A stretch of 64,000 nt of DNA from Nematopogon swammerdamellus (GCA_946902875.1 OX336343.1:3014754-3078753), one strand, 5' to 3'. Numbered from the stretch's first letter, positions 32,801-36,789 are shown. Numbers and translations: made by a program. The notes: generated from the sequence alone by a model not told the origin.

Positions 32801-33248
32801 TCCAGAGATCGACAATTTCCACTTCTATCTGGCTTTCGAGAACTCACGCTGTTCCCAATATATAACAGAGAAAGTTTTCTACAATGCTTACGCCAAGGGC
32901 GCCATTCCGATCATCGTCGGTACGGATAGTGAAAGTGCCGAACAGTCATTACCTCCATATTCATACATATATGCCGATGATTACCGTACTCCTGAAGGCT
33001 TGGCAAAAGACCTTGCAGAAATCGCTAAAGATGACGAGGCGCTGCTGTCGTACCATGGCTGGAGAAGCAATTTCAAAGTTTTGAACGAGCATGGGTACTT
33101 CGGAACTCCGTCGGTTCATTATTGCAGAATATGCGAGGCCCTAAACTACAACGATAAGTCTGAAAGTGTCTACGATATGCTCAGGCTGGGGCAGTTTTTG
33201 GATCCCGAATCGCTGTGCTTTACGGAATCCAACCATAGAGAATACTGA
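7663..33248 (+). CDS. Alpha-1,3-fucosyltransferase (GT10), six exons
   Basis: A Golgi type II glycosyltransferase expected to move fucose from GDP-fucose to N-acetylglucosamine on glycans. Six exons (7663-7908, 17377-17534, 18547-18673, 21312-21439, 30009-30239, 32774-33248) splice in phase into 454 residues. All five introns are GT-AG. Seen in the protein: a Lys/Arg-rich tail, a hydrophobic anchor at ~25-42, VLIWKVGPALEKRH in exon 2, WIFLTDESPEH and FNWSMSY in exon 4, DSDIPVPYGR in exon 5, and the family signature FYLAFENS...YITEK (residues 315-330) plus a C-terminal CxxC (414-417) in exon 6. Insect alpha-(1,3)-fucosyltransferase C is the closest type I recognise. The residue before YITEK is Gln (325) where many members have Asp. 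Sequons for N-glycosylation (NIS, NRT, NWS, NLT, NCS) are visible. Exact acceptor specificity cannot be read from the sequence. Confidence 0.9.
7921..8333 (+). repeat. LepR element, complete copy in intron 1
   Basis: It runs from TTTTAGGATTCCGTATCC and a TGTCTGTCTGTCCGTC tract through GGCTGTATCTCTTGAACCG, AATTTTCACAGAATATGTG, GGCCGATATAACAAC and GCCATCTACCGAATAG to CACTTGGCCGGTTTTT. It starts ~13 nt after exon 1's splice donor. Other copies: 47517-47880 (-), 57138-57856 (+, interrupted), 58056-60470 (-, interrupted). Non-coding; widespread in Lepidoptera by recognition. Confidence 0.8.
8340..8640 (+). repeat. Element R3, uninterrupted copy
   Basis: GAGGTTATCAATTCCACCCG through GTTGGAATTGCAGAAT, TGTATGTATGTATG and TTTGTCCACGCATTTCTCCG. 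This copy shows the empty site of the mariner at 2701-3626. Confidence 0.7.
8720..8760. repeat. 15-bp perfect inverted repeat at the 5' junction of the R2-like element
   Basis: ATGTATGGTATGCCA (8720-8734) and its complement (8746-8760) enclose an 11-nt spacer. The right arm is part of the RT coding sequence (..GPDGIPYII..); the left arm is extra sequence exactly at the truncation point. Confidence 0.85.
8735..11106 (+). pseudogene. R2-like non-LTR retrotransposon ORF (RT, CCHC finger, restriction-like endonuclease)
   Basis: Replicates by target-primed reverse transcription. The first frame (to 9247) gives PPGPDGIPY, LPKKKEVTDPKDIRPIAL and the motif-A TWLDFENAF. After a single-base frameshift near 9236-9240 the second frame continues with GLFQGCCLSP and AFADDITLLTRN (catalytic FADD, ~9438-9470). 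Downstream are a finger C-x2-C-x8-H-x4-C (CPSCKEFVGTAKHLLCGC, ~10417-10470) and a C-terminal RPDILIF..VVLVELTVPWE..KY, the PD-x14-E restriction-like nuclease typical of R2/R4/Hero-type elements. The 5' part before the RT fingers is missing. It lies in intron 1 in the gene's own orientation. One frameshift apart, it is well preserved over 790 codons. Confidence 0.85.
11107..11228 (+). repeat. 3' UTR of the R2-like element, first copy
   Basis: CAACGCAGACTAGCTGACGA, then GAGCCGAAACGTGAAGCATG and a TAGAGTGGCCACTCGC inverted pair. It recurs nearly identically at 11648-11773. Confidence 0.8.
11229..11795 (+). pseudogene. Tandem second copy of the R2-like 3' end
   Basis: Sequence from CACATGAGAAGCATGACC matches the ORF at about 10696 and continues through the nuclease domain and 3' UTR. 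It has small indels, including a repeated GATTGTGAGAAAC unit near 11412-11440 and a 2-nt insertion at 11313, so the frame is broken. The unit is joined directly to the first 3' UTR after GCCGATGGG. Confidence 0.85.
11821..11866. repeat. (TA)n microsatellite
   Basis: About 22 TA dinucleotides, directly next to the poly(T) end of a minus-strand SINE A. Confidence 0.95.
11869..12247 (-). repeat. SINE family A, type-2 head
   Basis: A minus-strand copy with the type-2 head (T-stem CGTGG/CCACG, 5S-like block with GTGATTGGATGGGTGACCGC). The tail (poly-T on +) is at 11869. Its 5' end continues into the shared ~90-bp module at 12248-12345. Confidence 0.85.
12248..12345 (-). repeat. Shared module between SINE families A (5') and B (3')
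   Basis: CTTAGTCGACTTTTACGACA, GAGAGATGCAGTGGGGCTAT and TTTTTAAGTACCGACC. Here it is the 5' extension of a type-2 SINE A. In family B (e.g. 48230-48315) the same block is the 3' end, in the opposite orientation relative to the element. Confidence 0.7.
12400..12920 (+). repeat. Copies of the ~300-bp repeat family of 1366-2470
   Basis: Contains AAATGGCCGTATCTTTTGCT, CACCTCAAAGGGATCGTAGA, CCCGTTCCTGAGGAAAAGGG and ACCAAATTTCATGATTCTAG, in the order seen at 1366-2470. Confidence 0.6.
12951..13028. repeat. Perfect 35-bp inverted repeat with 8-nt loop
   Basis: TATTCATTTTTTAAGTTTCC..AGTAG (12951-12985) pairs exactly with 12994-13028. The hairpin is bracketed by direct repeats GATTAGCAAAA (12911-12921 and 13030-13040), as if an inverted duplication were inserted or copied by template switching. 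Confidence 0.85.
13041..13374 (-). repeat. LINE 3' end (tail TTGATTTGATTTGAT)
   Basis: On the minus strand it ends in AATGCCATAGGCATTAAGT..GTGCAATAAACGTTTTTTGA followed by a TTTGAT repeat tail. The same end is on the + strand at 32500-32628. The upstream part is AT-rich and non-coding. Confidence 0.6.
13375..14276 (-). pseudogene. CR1/jockey-type LINE ORF2 3' fragment
   Basis: Minus-strand frames give DLGVLLDSKLLFKLHI, SKAYK-type ITLKAYKLLGFIFR, TLYSSFVRPIIEYASIVWNP (a hallmark region after the RT domain), and then RRQIKDITFIYKLIHLYIDS and LSFRCPTKATRCLNTF at the C-terminus. There is a frame break near 13960-14010. 13375-13640 is the AT-rich 3' UTR. The fragment is cut at 14276 by the Helitron that begins at 14277. 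Confidence 0.8.
15085..15640 (+). repeat. ~70-bp tandem array, + orientation, in Helitron copy 1
   Basis: About 7-8 units of GAAGAAAGTAAGTAACTAAG, GGCGAGGCCGAAGGCCGAGC and a GTTCAGGAAGA / GATAAACC joint. Each unit holds the small hairpin GGCC-GAA-GGCC. The array family is largest at 23778-26085. Confidence 0.85.
15670..16136 (+). pseudogene. Captured C-terminal domain of an RT-type mobile-element protein
   Basis: An open frame of ~150 codons that is readable upstream of any ATG. It reads TANIPCILEPRGY, KRPDAITLVPWTKGSSL-MWDAT, RTSSRAAGAAEAGAE, FAVETLGPWSSEAKRGLSW and VSLAIQRGNAVSALRT, ending FDSYFNVC. The PD..(x)W.-G..-WDAT arrangement suggests a PD-(D/E)xK-like nuclease fold. In the inverted Helitron copy the same frame is open with few changes. 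It is known to me as the C-terminal part of longer RT-bearing ORFs in metazoans; the RT is absent here. Whether this fragment is expressed is unknown. Confidence 0.65.
16215..16535 (-). repeat. ~70-bp array, - orientation, in Helitron copy 1
   Basis: Four to five units of GCAGCTCGGCCTTCGGCCTC with TTACTTACTTTCTTC spacers, inverted relative to 15085-15640. It runs into the Helitron 3' end at 16540-16575. Confidence 0.85.
16577..16815 (+). repeat. Fragment of the ~300-bp repeat family with GACA tail
   Basis: ACATAAATGGCTGTATCTTC, TGCGTTGACTTAGAAGCTTA, a (CAT)n run (16652-16670), CCCGTTCCTGAGAAAAACGG, GACAGACAGACAG and TTCCGTTTTTTCCTCTTTTG. It resembles the last unit of 1366-2470. Confidence 0.65.
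16832..17008. mobile_element. Palindromic MITE (family ending GTACCCTAATCACGAG)
   Basis: Left arm TAACCTACACCGCGTACTAC..GCCGTGTTCTCCGCAT; right arm is its complement, ending TACGCGGTGTAGGTTAAG. The loop includes TCGCAAATCTATCACTAGA. The closest copy is at 28347-28541; a disrupted one is at 20298-20665. The right end is truncated after GGTTAAG, where SINE A sequence begins. Confidence 0.8.
17009..17250 (+). repeat. SINE family A, 3' part
   Basis: ATTACTAGGTGGTAGGGTTT through AACGGCTATGTAAATAGTTT and GATGTTGTAGGTGATGTAGC to an A-run. The tRNA/5S-like head is missing. It lies 127 nt upstream of exon 2. Confidence 0.8.
17377..17534 (+). CDS. Fucosyltransferase exon 2
   Basis: Acceptor TTTGCAG|AAATGG, donor ATACG|GTAAAG. 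It starts in phase 0 and leaves 2 nt. It encodes a stem segment with an NIS sequon and then VLIWKVGPALEKRHIYNYG, matching the family's 'IL.W..GP..E.RH.Y.FG' start of the catalytic region. Confidence 0.88.
17739..18126. mobile_element. hAT-like MITE in intron 2
   Basis: Terminal repeats TAGTGTTGCAACGGATA (left) and the complement of GTAGTGTTGCAACGGATAG (right). Internal sequence is rich in TATCCGG/CCGGATA words. ATGAAAAC on the left and CTGAAAAC on the right differ by one base and look like an 8-bp target duplication, as expected of hAT elements. Confidence 0.7.
18139..18398. mobile_element. Foldback MITE with ~49-bp near-perfect inverted ends
   Basis: GAGCGTTGCAACTAAAAGTT..GGCTCCACTGTC at the left is matched, with one mismatch, by the complement of 18350-18398. 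The interior holds two AATACGGTAAATAC-like motifs. It ends ~150 nt before exon 3. Confidence 0.85.
18547..18673 (+). CDS. Fucosyltransferase exon 3
   Basis: Acceptor ACTTGCAG|CAAAGA, donor TACCAG|GTACGA. One base completes the split codon and 42 codons follow. It encodes DPLEHCSVKNCKFTY and STADAVLIHLHKN, the 'C.V..C.....(x)ADAV.FH' segment of GT10 enzymes. Confidence 0.92.
18749..19048 (+). repeat. SINE-like family B, full copy
   Basis: CACACACGCTGAATCCCGAC, GTTGTGCTGCAAGAAC..CACAACACC inverted pair, AAGCAGCAAGTAAGGCACGA, TGCTGCATGACTCGGTGGAA, then GAGAGATGCAGTGGGG and TTTTTAAGTACCGGCCCCAC. Order and length match 41430-41745 and 47985-48315. Confidence 0.8.
19395..19643. repeat. GC-rich repeat fragment with GCGCGAACG words
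   Basis: CTTCGCGGCGTTCCCCGTCC and CGAAGCGCGAACGAAGCGCG form partial inverted pairs. Related words (GCGCGAACG, GCGAGTGTAGAG) occur at 20140-20290. Probably a MITE remnant; ORFs here are compositional. Confidence 0.45.
19644..19850 (+). pseudogene. MADF-like domain fragment (frameshifted)
   Basis: The + strand reads MSISWSSDHECYQT, then (after a frame change near 19700) LKNKNKVHDAWMRMSTIIDI and HVSDLKKKKLLANVDVI. This resembles the MADF fold ('...LWD..H..YKNK.K...AW..I.......V..LK.K...L'), found in DNA-binding adaptors and in proteins of PIF/Harbinger elements. It is a remnant; assignment is by pattern only. Confidence 0.5.
19887..20121 (-). mobile_element. Short non-autonomous Helitron
   Basis: AGCTGTGCCCGCGGCTCCGC at the (minus-strand) 3' end, then AATCGGTTCAGTGGTTCTCG, a GACAGACAGACAC tract and TTGGATTTTATTATAGGTAA. 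Nearly identical to 27326-27557 apart from a short CTCAGACA expansion. Confidence 0.75.
20127..20665. repeat. Composite of MITE fragments
   Basis: 20140-20297 contains a strong palindrome (ACCGCGGCCG..CGGCCGCGGT, 20246-20278). 20298-20360 is one arm of the 16832/28347 MITE (GCTCCGTTTCTCCATACAAA), whose other end (GTTAAATCTCGTGGTTAG) is at 20644. Between them, 20363-20640 is a separate insert rich in CCAAACCA/TGGTTTGG words with inverted ends (CCACACGTATGGCAAACC / GTCCACACGTTTGCCAAAC). Nested insertion is the simplest reading. Confidence 0.6.
20666..20984. other. Spacer with TGTCAGGATTTTT motifs
   Basis: Two TGTCAGGATTTTT words (20730 and 20773) suggest a small degraded repeat. Nothing coding is seen. 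Confidence 0.35.
20985..21258 (+). repeat. SINE family A with shared 5' module but no tRNA/5S head
   Basis: Begins AGCCCAACTGCATCTCTCCC and GTCGTAAAAGGCGACTATAG, then goes directly to CCTTCTTGTATTACTAGGTG and the SINE A body, ending GATGTTGTAGGTGGTGTAGC. The whole pol III-like head is missing. It ends ~54 nt before exon 4's acceptor. Confidence 0.75.
21312..21439 (+). CDS. Fucosyltransferase exon 4
   Basis: Acceptor GATGTTAG|TTGAAC, donor TTATAT|GTAAGA. 42 codons plus 2 nt. It encodes NRTRSQRWIFLTDESPEH and VFNWSMSY, the 'W.....ESP......FNWT.SYR' motif. The acceptor lies ~55 nt after the end of a SINE A copy. This short exon has no long ORF and was found by motif and phase. Confidence 0.9.
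21480..21560 (-). repeat. tRNA-like element T, minus copy
   Basis: The minus strand has CCAGGTTCGAATCCTGGTCGGG, a perfect B box in a CCAGG/CCTGG stem, followed by AATTATTTTTTT. The 5' (A box) half is not recognisable. A tRNA-derived repeat rather than a functional tRNA. Confidence 0.6.
21625..21735 (+). repeat. tRNA-like element T, plus copy
   Basis: AATTTGGAGAAAGTACGT precedes CGACCCGATGGCGAAATTTG (A-box-like), GCGCCTCTCGCCAGAGG and AAGTTCGAATCCTGATCGGG (B box), then TATTTTTT. CCCGAT and ATCGGG could form an acceptor-like stem. The anticodon arm is irregular. Confidence 0.6.
21736..21900 (+). repeat. Family D fragment
   Basis: CCCCCGACCAAAAAAAGAGG, TTTAACGTGTGTGTGTGTGT, CTTGAAATAAAAGTTAAATT and CAGACCCTTAAAAGTCAA: the ends of family D with the middle deleted. 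Full copies: 45805-46190 and 54425-54810. Confidence 0.6.
21905..22018 (-). repeat. tRNA-like element T, minus 5' half
   Basis: On the minus strand: TTTGGAGAAAATACGTAACA, CCCGGGGGTGTAGTTGGTTA and CGTTGGCGGCTCAAGCCAGAG. It matches 22555-22640, in inverted orientation. Confidence 0.6.
22030..22504 (+). repeat. SINE family A, type-2 full copy with shared 5' module
   Basis: The module (GGTCGGTACTTAAAAAGAAT..GAGAGATGCAG complement) occupies 22036-22115. The head starts GTCAGCCTCGGTAGCTCAGT at 22119, followed by TAAGCAACGCTGAGCGCGGT, GATTGGATGGGTGACCGC, a CGTGG/CCACG T-arm, the common body, and poly(A) ending 22504. GTCAGCCTC/GAGGCTGAC again closes the head. Confidence 0.85.
22555..22670 (+). repeat. 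tRNA-like element T, plus copy
   Basis: AAATTTGGAGAAGATACGTA, then GGCCCGGTGGTGTAGTTGGT, a TTGGC/GCCAG anticodon-like arm, and CCAGGTACGAAGCCTGG (T-arm-like, with the B box mutated to GGTACGAAGCC) before CGGGATGTATTTTATTTT. It is the most tRNA-shaped of the group, but the position before the would-be anticodon is not U and the B box is changed. Confidence 0.6.
22671..23200. repeat. Spacer with a 25-bp minisatellite (22925-23015)
   Basis: 22925-23015 repeats CACCTCGAAGCATTTCGC about 3.5 times with a CGTACCA joint, and ends in a CGCGTACCACTGGTAGTACGCG palindrome. The rest is AT-rich, with a GGTGTTACCATTACGAACGG piece resembling SINE A around 23161. Confidence 0.55.
23210..23651. mobile_element. 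Foldback with ~186-bp arms
   Basis: Left arm 23210-23395 and right arm 23464-23651 are complementary with only a few differences, around a ~68-nt loop. The ends begin AAAATTTTAACAAAAAA-CCGACTTCAA. Both arm tips contain GGTAGGTAGGTACCT. Such a long hairpin would give double-stranded RNA if transcribed (here within intron 4). Confidence 0.9.
23705..23797 (+). pseudogene. Short basic ORF running into the tandem array
   Basis: 30 codons: MGRPIKRAALKRQRR, then an acidic stretch, ending DKPSRRK and TAA. The final codons AAACCTTCTCGAAGAAAG are also the beginning of the array's first unit. A Lys/Arg-rich start of this kind resembles the first residues of Helitron Rep/helicase ORFs, but this is only a resemblance; it may be the truncated 5' end of such a gene. 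Confidence 0.35.
23778..26085 (+). repeat. Tandem array of ~33 units, ~69 bp each
   Basis: Units read CTTCTCGAAGAAAGTAAGTA, ACTGAGGGCGAGGCCGAAGG, CCGAGCTGCGTTCAGGAAGA and then CGATAAAC or CTATAAAC. The CGATAAA/CTATAAA and ACTGAGGG/ACAAAGGG variants are interspersed in a higher-order fashion. One extra TTCTC insertion is at ~26025. The same unit forms the arrays in both Helitron copies (15085, 16215, 60750, 61560). No spacers, no adjacent nuclease genes. Confidence 0.95.
26086..26580 (+). repeat. 3' part of the element carrying the large array
   Basis: Follows the array directly: TTTGTGGTACCCTGTACTTT, ATCGAAATCGGTACGAACGT, AATCGGTTCACCCAGTCGAA, and ends CCTCCTCCTTTTTTTGAAGT-CGGTT. TTGAAGTCGGTT (26563-26574) is the complement of the AACCGACTTCAA-like start at 23230, so 23210-26580 may be one element with matching ends. 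Confidence 0.5.
26589..26882 (-). repeat. SINE family A, head damaged
   Basis: TTTATGGAAACTGACACGGT through to CACCTAGTAAG, then an abbreviated T-arm region (AACGTGGAAATCGAACCACG) and part of the 5S-like block (GGTCACCCATCC). Confidence 0.8.
26890..27170 (-). repeat. SINE E end and LINE family C 3' end
   Basis: 26915-26950 (TAGGTGGTAGGCTGAAATTG, GACTGGTTTGGTACCA) matches the end of SINE E. 26965-27150 is LINE C on the minus strand (GAGCCACACATAAGGTGTC, GACATTCGGTCGCATGCGGG, GAAGGACCCGAGACTGTATT). Confidence 0.65.
27326..27557 (-). mobile_element. Short non-autonomous Helitron
   Basis: CTAGCTGTGCCCGCGGCTCC marks the 3' end (complement of CTAG-T after an A/T target). The internal AATCGGTTCAGTGGTTCTCG and GACAGACAGACACTCAGACA match 19887-20121 almost base for base. 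Confidence 0.8.
27589..27697 (+). repeat. 36-bp minisatellite, three units
   Basis: TAGTGTGAATTACT-ATTAAGAATTAGTATGAGTGG repeats three times, the second and third units identical. Confidence 0.9.
27838..27965 (-). repeat. SINE-like family E, minus fragment
   Basis: Minus-strand match to the family E core (CTGGAATAGAGGAGAACACA, GGCTGCTGTGCGGCCATCTT, ACATCCAGTA). Flanking 27700-27837 and 27966-28240 hold nothing I recognise. Confidence 0.55.
28245..28673. mobile_element. TIR element with a nested palindromic MITE
   Basis: Outer ends: AGAGTGTTTGCATTTTACGA-AGGCACGAGGGGTACGAGG and the near-perfect complement at 28630-28673 (about 45 bp). The inner element (28347-28541) interrupts it. No coding capacity. 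Confidence 0.8.
28347..28541. mobile_element. Palindromic MITE nested in 28245-28673
   Basis: GTACCCTAATCACGAGATTT-AACCTAC and its exact complement form the ends. CGTGTTCTCCGCAT / ATGCGGAGAACACG continue the pairing inward. Same family as 16832-17008, with both ends intact here. Confidence 0.88.
28690..28970. repeat. Two LINE C 3' ends in inverted orientation
   Basis: 28700-28825 is a minus copy (GCCGAGCTGCCCATGGGATG..CTTGAAGGACCCGAGACG). 28840-28960 is a plus copy (GGCACCTGTCATGCCTGTCA..GCGACCGAATGTCCACAGG..CACCTTATTGGTGG). Confidence 0.65.
28990..29510 (-). pseudogene. CR1/jockey-type LINE C-terminal fragment and 3' UTR
   Basis: Minus-strand peptide KIKFRCPIRNTRSTDTFSLY and NYSEHRFINRSCKTYNDL, the same region as 13656-13952 (LSFRCPTKATRCLNTFHI..KNSFTNRSCATYDN). 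The frame stops inside the domain; 28990-29280 is AT-rich 3' UTR ending in TTTTATTTTATTTATTTTT on the + strand. Confidence 0.75.
29740..29968 (+). repeat. SINE-like family E
   Basis: GGTATGGGGAGCTGAGTCGG, AAGCGCATGCTCCGA, TCACCTCCGAGAAGGTAGGT, ACCGGAGACTTCCCTGG, ATGCGGCCATCTTACATCCA, CGGCTACAATTTGAGCCTAC. Other copies: 38765-39015, 44350-44530 and partial 30655-30755. It ends ~40 nt before exon 5. Confidence 0.7.
30009..30239 (+). CDS. Fucosyltransferase exon 5
   Basis: Acceptor GACTTGCAG|AACTGA, donor GGATAT|GTGAGT. One base plus 76 codons plus 2 nt. It encodes TDSDIPVPYGRVVAL and DVLVAILISNCSSKR, then a 'Y.EV.VFGGC' segment: the end of the acceptor domain and the start of the GDP-fucose domain. 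A palindromic tandem array begins 31 nt after its end. Confidence 0.93.
30271..30644 (+). repeat. Palindromic tandem array in intron 5
   Basis: Units at 30271, 30356, 30448 and 30543 (85-95 bp), plus a 10-nt start of a fifth at 30635. Each contains two hairpins: AACACGATACGACGT-GCGTCGT with its complement (23-nt arms, 3-nt centre) and CCCTTGGG-AAG-CCAAGGG. The palindromes are rich in ACG/CGT and CpG. The array starts 31 nt after exon 5's last base. Confidence 0.92.
30655..30842 (+). repeat. SINE E fragment joined to a SINE A 3' fragment
   Basis: 30660-30755 is SINE E (GCCTCGGAGAAGGTAGGTGT, ACCGGAGACTTCCCTGGATT). 30757-30840 is SINE A 3' body (AGTTTACCCGGTGTTATGGG, GTAGGTGATGTAGCCAACCG). Confidence 0.7.
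30843..32500. other. Intron 5 interior, nothing recognised
   Basis: No repeat shared with the rest of the window and no credible coding exon. A C-rich run (CCCCCCCCCCCG) sits at 32406-32417 within a GC-rich patch (32330-32460). This is the longest stretch without recognised transposon sequence. Confidence 0.5.
32501..32628 (+). repeat. LINE 3' end with TTGATTTGATTTGAT tail
   Basis: AATGCCATAGGCATTAAGTG..TGTGCAATAAACGTTTTTTG and the TTTGAT repeats, the counterpart of the minus copy at 13041. Confidence 0.65.
32774..33248 (+). CDS. Fucosyltransferase exon 6 (terminal)
   Basis: Acceptor TTGTTACAG|CTGCCC. One base plus 158 codons including TGA at 33246. It carries HFYLAFENS, YITEKVFYNAYAKGAIPIIVG, the SLPPYSYIYADDY loop, and a C-terminal HYCRICEAL. 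These are the donor-binding motifs of family GT10. Confidence 0.95.
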
Positions 33249-33256
33249 TAAGTGAT

Positions 33257-33262
33257 AATAAA
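33257..33262 (+). terminator. Poly(A) signal of the fucosyltransferase gene
   Basis: AATAAA begins 9 nt after the last base of the stop codon, so the 3' UTR may be very short. A second weaker hexamer-like site (GATAAA) lies near 33293. Confidence 0.55.
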
Positions 33263-33390
33263 CCTACAACGCTTCGCGACATAACCAATAGAATGATAAA
33301 CAATCACTCCATGAGATGATGCTTACGACCAAAATGTCAACTCCTTTACGTTTCTGTAACACACTGTTGAAATCTGTATACAGGATGACA

Positions 33391-33890
33391 TACAGGGTGT
33401 TTCAGGGTAGGGTTTCGTAACTTGAGGGTTCGAAAGGGGTCCATATTTGAAGACGAAAAGCTGTGAAACGTTTTCCCAGATAAGATTGGGTCATTTTATA
33501 TTAGTTTTTGGTGAAGATCGTTTAATCGAGATTTGGTGGACGGATGGTGGACGGTAAACGTCCAGCTTTATTAAATAAAAATAAAATGACTTAACTTACA
33601 TACTTAACTAGTAGAATTGAACTGCATGTTGGTAAATTCCAAACACTTAAATTTTAATGGTATCAAAAGAAAAAGGGAACTGGACTAGGACATTGCACTC
33701 CTTAGACCTAAACTGCCAAATCTCCCCAAACTCACTGTCCATCGAGTTTTAAATTTCAATTTTAAATTTTTCTATGAAAAAAAAAATACGGAATTTCGAT
33801 TTGAGTAACAAGATTTATTTATTTTTAATAATGAGTAGGTCCTTTCTATTCCTGAAGTTTCTCAAGCCTGTCCTGAAACACTCTGTATAT
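33391..33890. mobile_element. MITE with CAGGGTGTTTCAGG ends
   Basis: ACAGGGTGTTTCAGGGTAGG (left) and the complement of ACAGAGTGTTTCAGGACAGG (right), next to TA dinucleotides, as in Tc1/mariner-derived MITEs. The interior is non-coding and AT-rich. Confidence 0.7.
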
Positions 33891-34569
33891 ACAATTAGCT
33901 CAGAGAAGAGCATTGGGCACTCGCCAATGCAACATCAGCTGCAGCTACATATGGCCTGATCGATCACACAACACCCCTTCACCTTTAACTTAATTAAGTC
34001 CTCTACGTTGGTGACCCTACTGCGGGTGGTGATAGCCCGACACCTATCCCTCACCCCCATCGAACCTCTCCCAAGGCACATTGATTATTGCGCAGGGGGC
34101 TACCATACAAAATGCTCTCCCATCGATGCGCTTTCGACAAAAATTGGAAGAGTTTGTCAAAATATGGTATGGTAACGTACGCCACCGAGGGTTCCGTACC
34201 ACTGCACAATGTATTTATTTTATGTAGTTATTTTACCCAAAAAAATATATTTTCGGGATCCTTAGCGCGAGCCCGACTCAGATTTGGCAGTTTTTATTAT
34301 TTGTTATTTTACTTTAGAGTTTGCAGTATAATCTCACCAAGTTTTACGCTTGTATGTATTATTGTTTATACGATAGAGGAAAAAAATTACTTGAAAAAAA
34401 AACACGTTTTATGTATTCTCTTAAATTTTTTGCTCTTTGGTTTTTTTTTATTATTTTATCTCTTTATTTACACATTTACATTTTTAAATTAATTTAACAT
34501 ATATAGAGAATAAAATTACAAACATATACCTAAAATTAATATAAAAAATTAACCGAATTTCCGCCATCG
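33891..34569. other. Downstream region with a LepR-like remnant
   Basis: 34175-34300 carries CCACCGAGGGTTCCGTACCA and GCGCGAGCCCGACTCAGATTTGGC, a degraded LepR end pair. 34300-34560 is AT-rich with nothing recognised. Confidence 0.45.
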
Positions 34570-34860
34570 GTGGCGCGGCGGGGCGAACCCGGGCTACCGA
34601 TACCGATGGTCGAGTCCCAAAGAGAGAAACCTCCGGACTATGCGCGCAGTGTCGAGCAGGGCTGCCTTCTGGATCTGGCCCTTGACCCAACCACACAGCG
34701 AGAGCCTCTTATGGTGGTTGTCGAGACTCTTCGCTATCAGCCCATGCGCCGATACGACTATGGCCAAAACAATCGTCGAGTCGACGGGCCACATTTTGGT
34801 AACCTCGTGCTGCAGATCTAGATACTTTTAAAACTTTTTATTTGTTTTTAATTATTATTG
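34570..34860 (-). pseudogene. C-terminal fragment of an RT-type retroelement protein
   Basis: Minus strand: ATKMWPVDSTIVLAIVVSAH-GLIAKSLDNHHKRLSL, then QIQKAALLDTARIVRRFLSL and a stop. 'I.P.V..A.G.IPKSL...L..L.........QKA.LL.T.RI.RRFL' is a conserved ending of a common animal retroelement protein family. The 5' part is absent. Confidence 0.6.
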
Positions 34861-34989
34861 TTATGATATCCTCCATAATAAATAACGTATATTTTGTGTC
34901 TATCCTTATTACATTTAGGGATTGTGAAAATCGGTTTAGGGATCAAGAAAACATAAGCCCAGAAAGATAAATTTTGACGTAGGTAATTT

Positions 34990-35105
34990 TATGAGTTCGG
35001 TGTTGTGCTGTAGTTTACAAGAGTTCTTGCAGCACAACACCGATAATACTCTGCTTACCCCGATTGTCGGGATTCAGCGTGTGTGATATGTATGTATGTA
35101 TGTAA
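34990..35105 (-). repeat. SINE-like family B, partial minus copy
   Basis: GTGTTGTGCTG..CAGCACAACACCGA, GCTTACCCCGATTGTCGGG and TCAGCGTGTGTGATATGTAT. Confidence 0.75.
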
Positions 35106-35370
35106 TTTTATGACGATATTCGCTGATAGCGTGCAGCTGTTCTTCTTGCGTTGGCGGGGAGTGCGCGTGAAGAACGGAGACAGAGATATTTTGTTCAAAC
35201 ACCATGTTATCACGTGACTAACTTCGGTCTGCTTAAGGCCCACTTGCACCAACACGAATTTAACGATATTTTTTTTTTAAACGATATAAACCAGTTTAAC
35301 TCGTTAAGCTAGTACCCGTTGACTGTGGGAACCGCGTTTAAATCCATATTCGTGTTGGCGCAATTGGGGC

Positions 35371-35792
35371 TAAGACGAGACGGAAGTTAACTTTCTCCAT
35401 ACAAAATAGCCTTTCGGCATTTATGTTTTCTAGCCCCCTAAACCTTACTCGATTTTTACAATTGTTTTTTTCTTATCTTAAGGACAGTCCAATCTACGTT
35501 CCTGTCGTTGTCGTTTTTGTTTAGATGGAATATACCGGAGCTAAACATTTTTATTTCGACCGAAAAAAATTGTTTTATTTTTTATTTTTTGATGTCATGA
35601 AGCTCATTGAGTTTTATTGAGTTATCACTTTAGATATTCAAAAAATAAAAAGACAGAAACTCTAGATTCGACTGTCCATAATACAATAAGAAAAAGAATT
35701 GTAAAATTCGGATTCGGAAGGTTTAGGGGGGTAAAAAACATAAACCGCGAAAGACGATTTTGTATGGAGAAAATTCACTTCGTCTCGTCTTA
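35371..35792. mobile_element. MITE with TAAGACGAGACG ends
   Basis: Left AAGACGAGACGGAAGTTAAC..CTCCATACAAAATAG..CCCCCTAAACC; the right end is the diverged complement, ending CTTCGTCTCGTCTT. Inverted ends run ~75 bp. Confidence 0.75.
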
Positions 35793-36065
35793 AAAGAACT
35801 GACAGAGACGAACGCAGCGGAACTCTGCATTGCGATCCGAGAGAATGGGAGGACGCCAGAGGATTCACGAGCGAAAACCAATTATTTCCTATATGCAGTA
35901 TTTTTATTTGCTTCCGTACGATTCAATTTCGTCGAAAACGAGTTAAAAACTATTCCTGTTCTGCGCTGGGCGTTTTCGTTTCTCAAATGCGCGGCGAATT
36001 GATTTTTTACGAGTTTTCACCGTGTTTGCGGTGTGCAGTGTATGGCGAGTGAGTGAGTAGTTTCT
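35793..36065. other. Spacer with an unassigned open frame
   Basis: An 80-codon frame begins inside the MITE at 35760 and runs to 36002. The sequence has no recognised domain and part of it is MITE arm, so I do not call a gene. Confidence 0.35.
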
Positions 36066-36069
36066 TTTT

Positions 36070-36638
<569 letters not shown>

Positions 36639-36789
36639 CAAAGTTTGCCATTTGGCAGTTCTGTAGAGGAAAGATCTGCATACCGAATGGTGCGTGGTAA
36701 GTTCAGTGTGATCTGGCGGTACCAGAAGTCACTCTGGTGGAATCAGAAAATATATTATTGGTGATTATGACTAAGGGACATGACTTCGT

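Noticed and set aside
35760..36002. 80-codon ORF as a host exon
   Set aside because: Its first third is the arm of a MITE; no splice-site or domain support.
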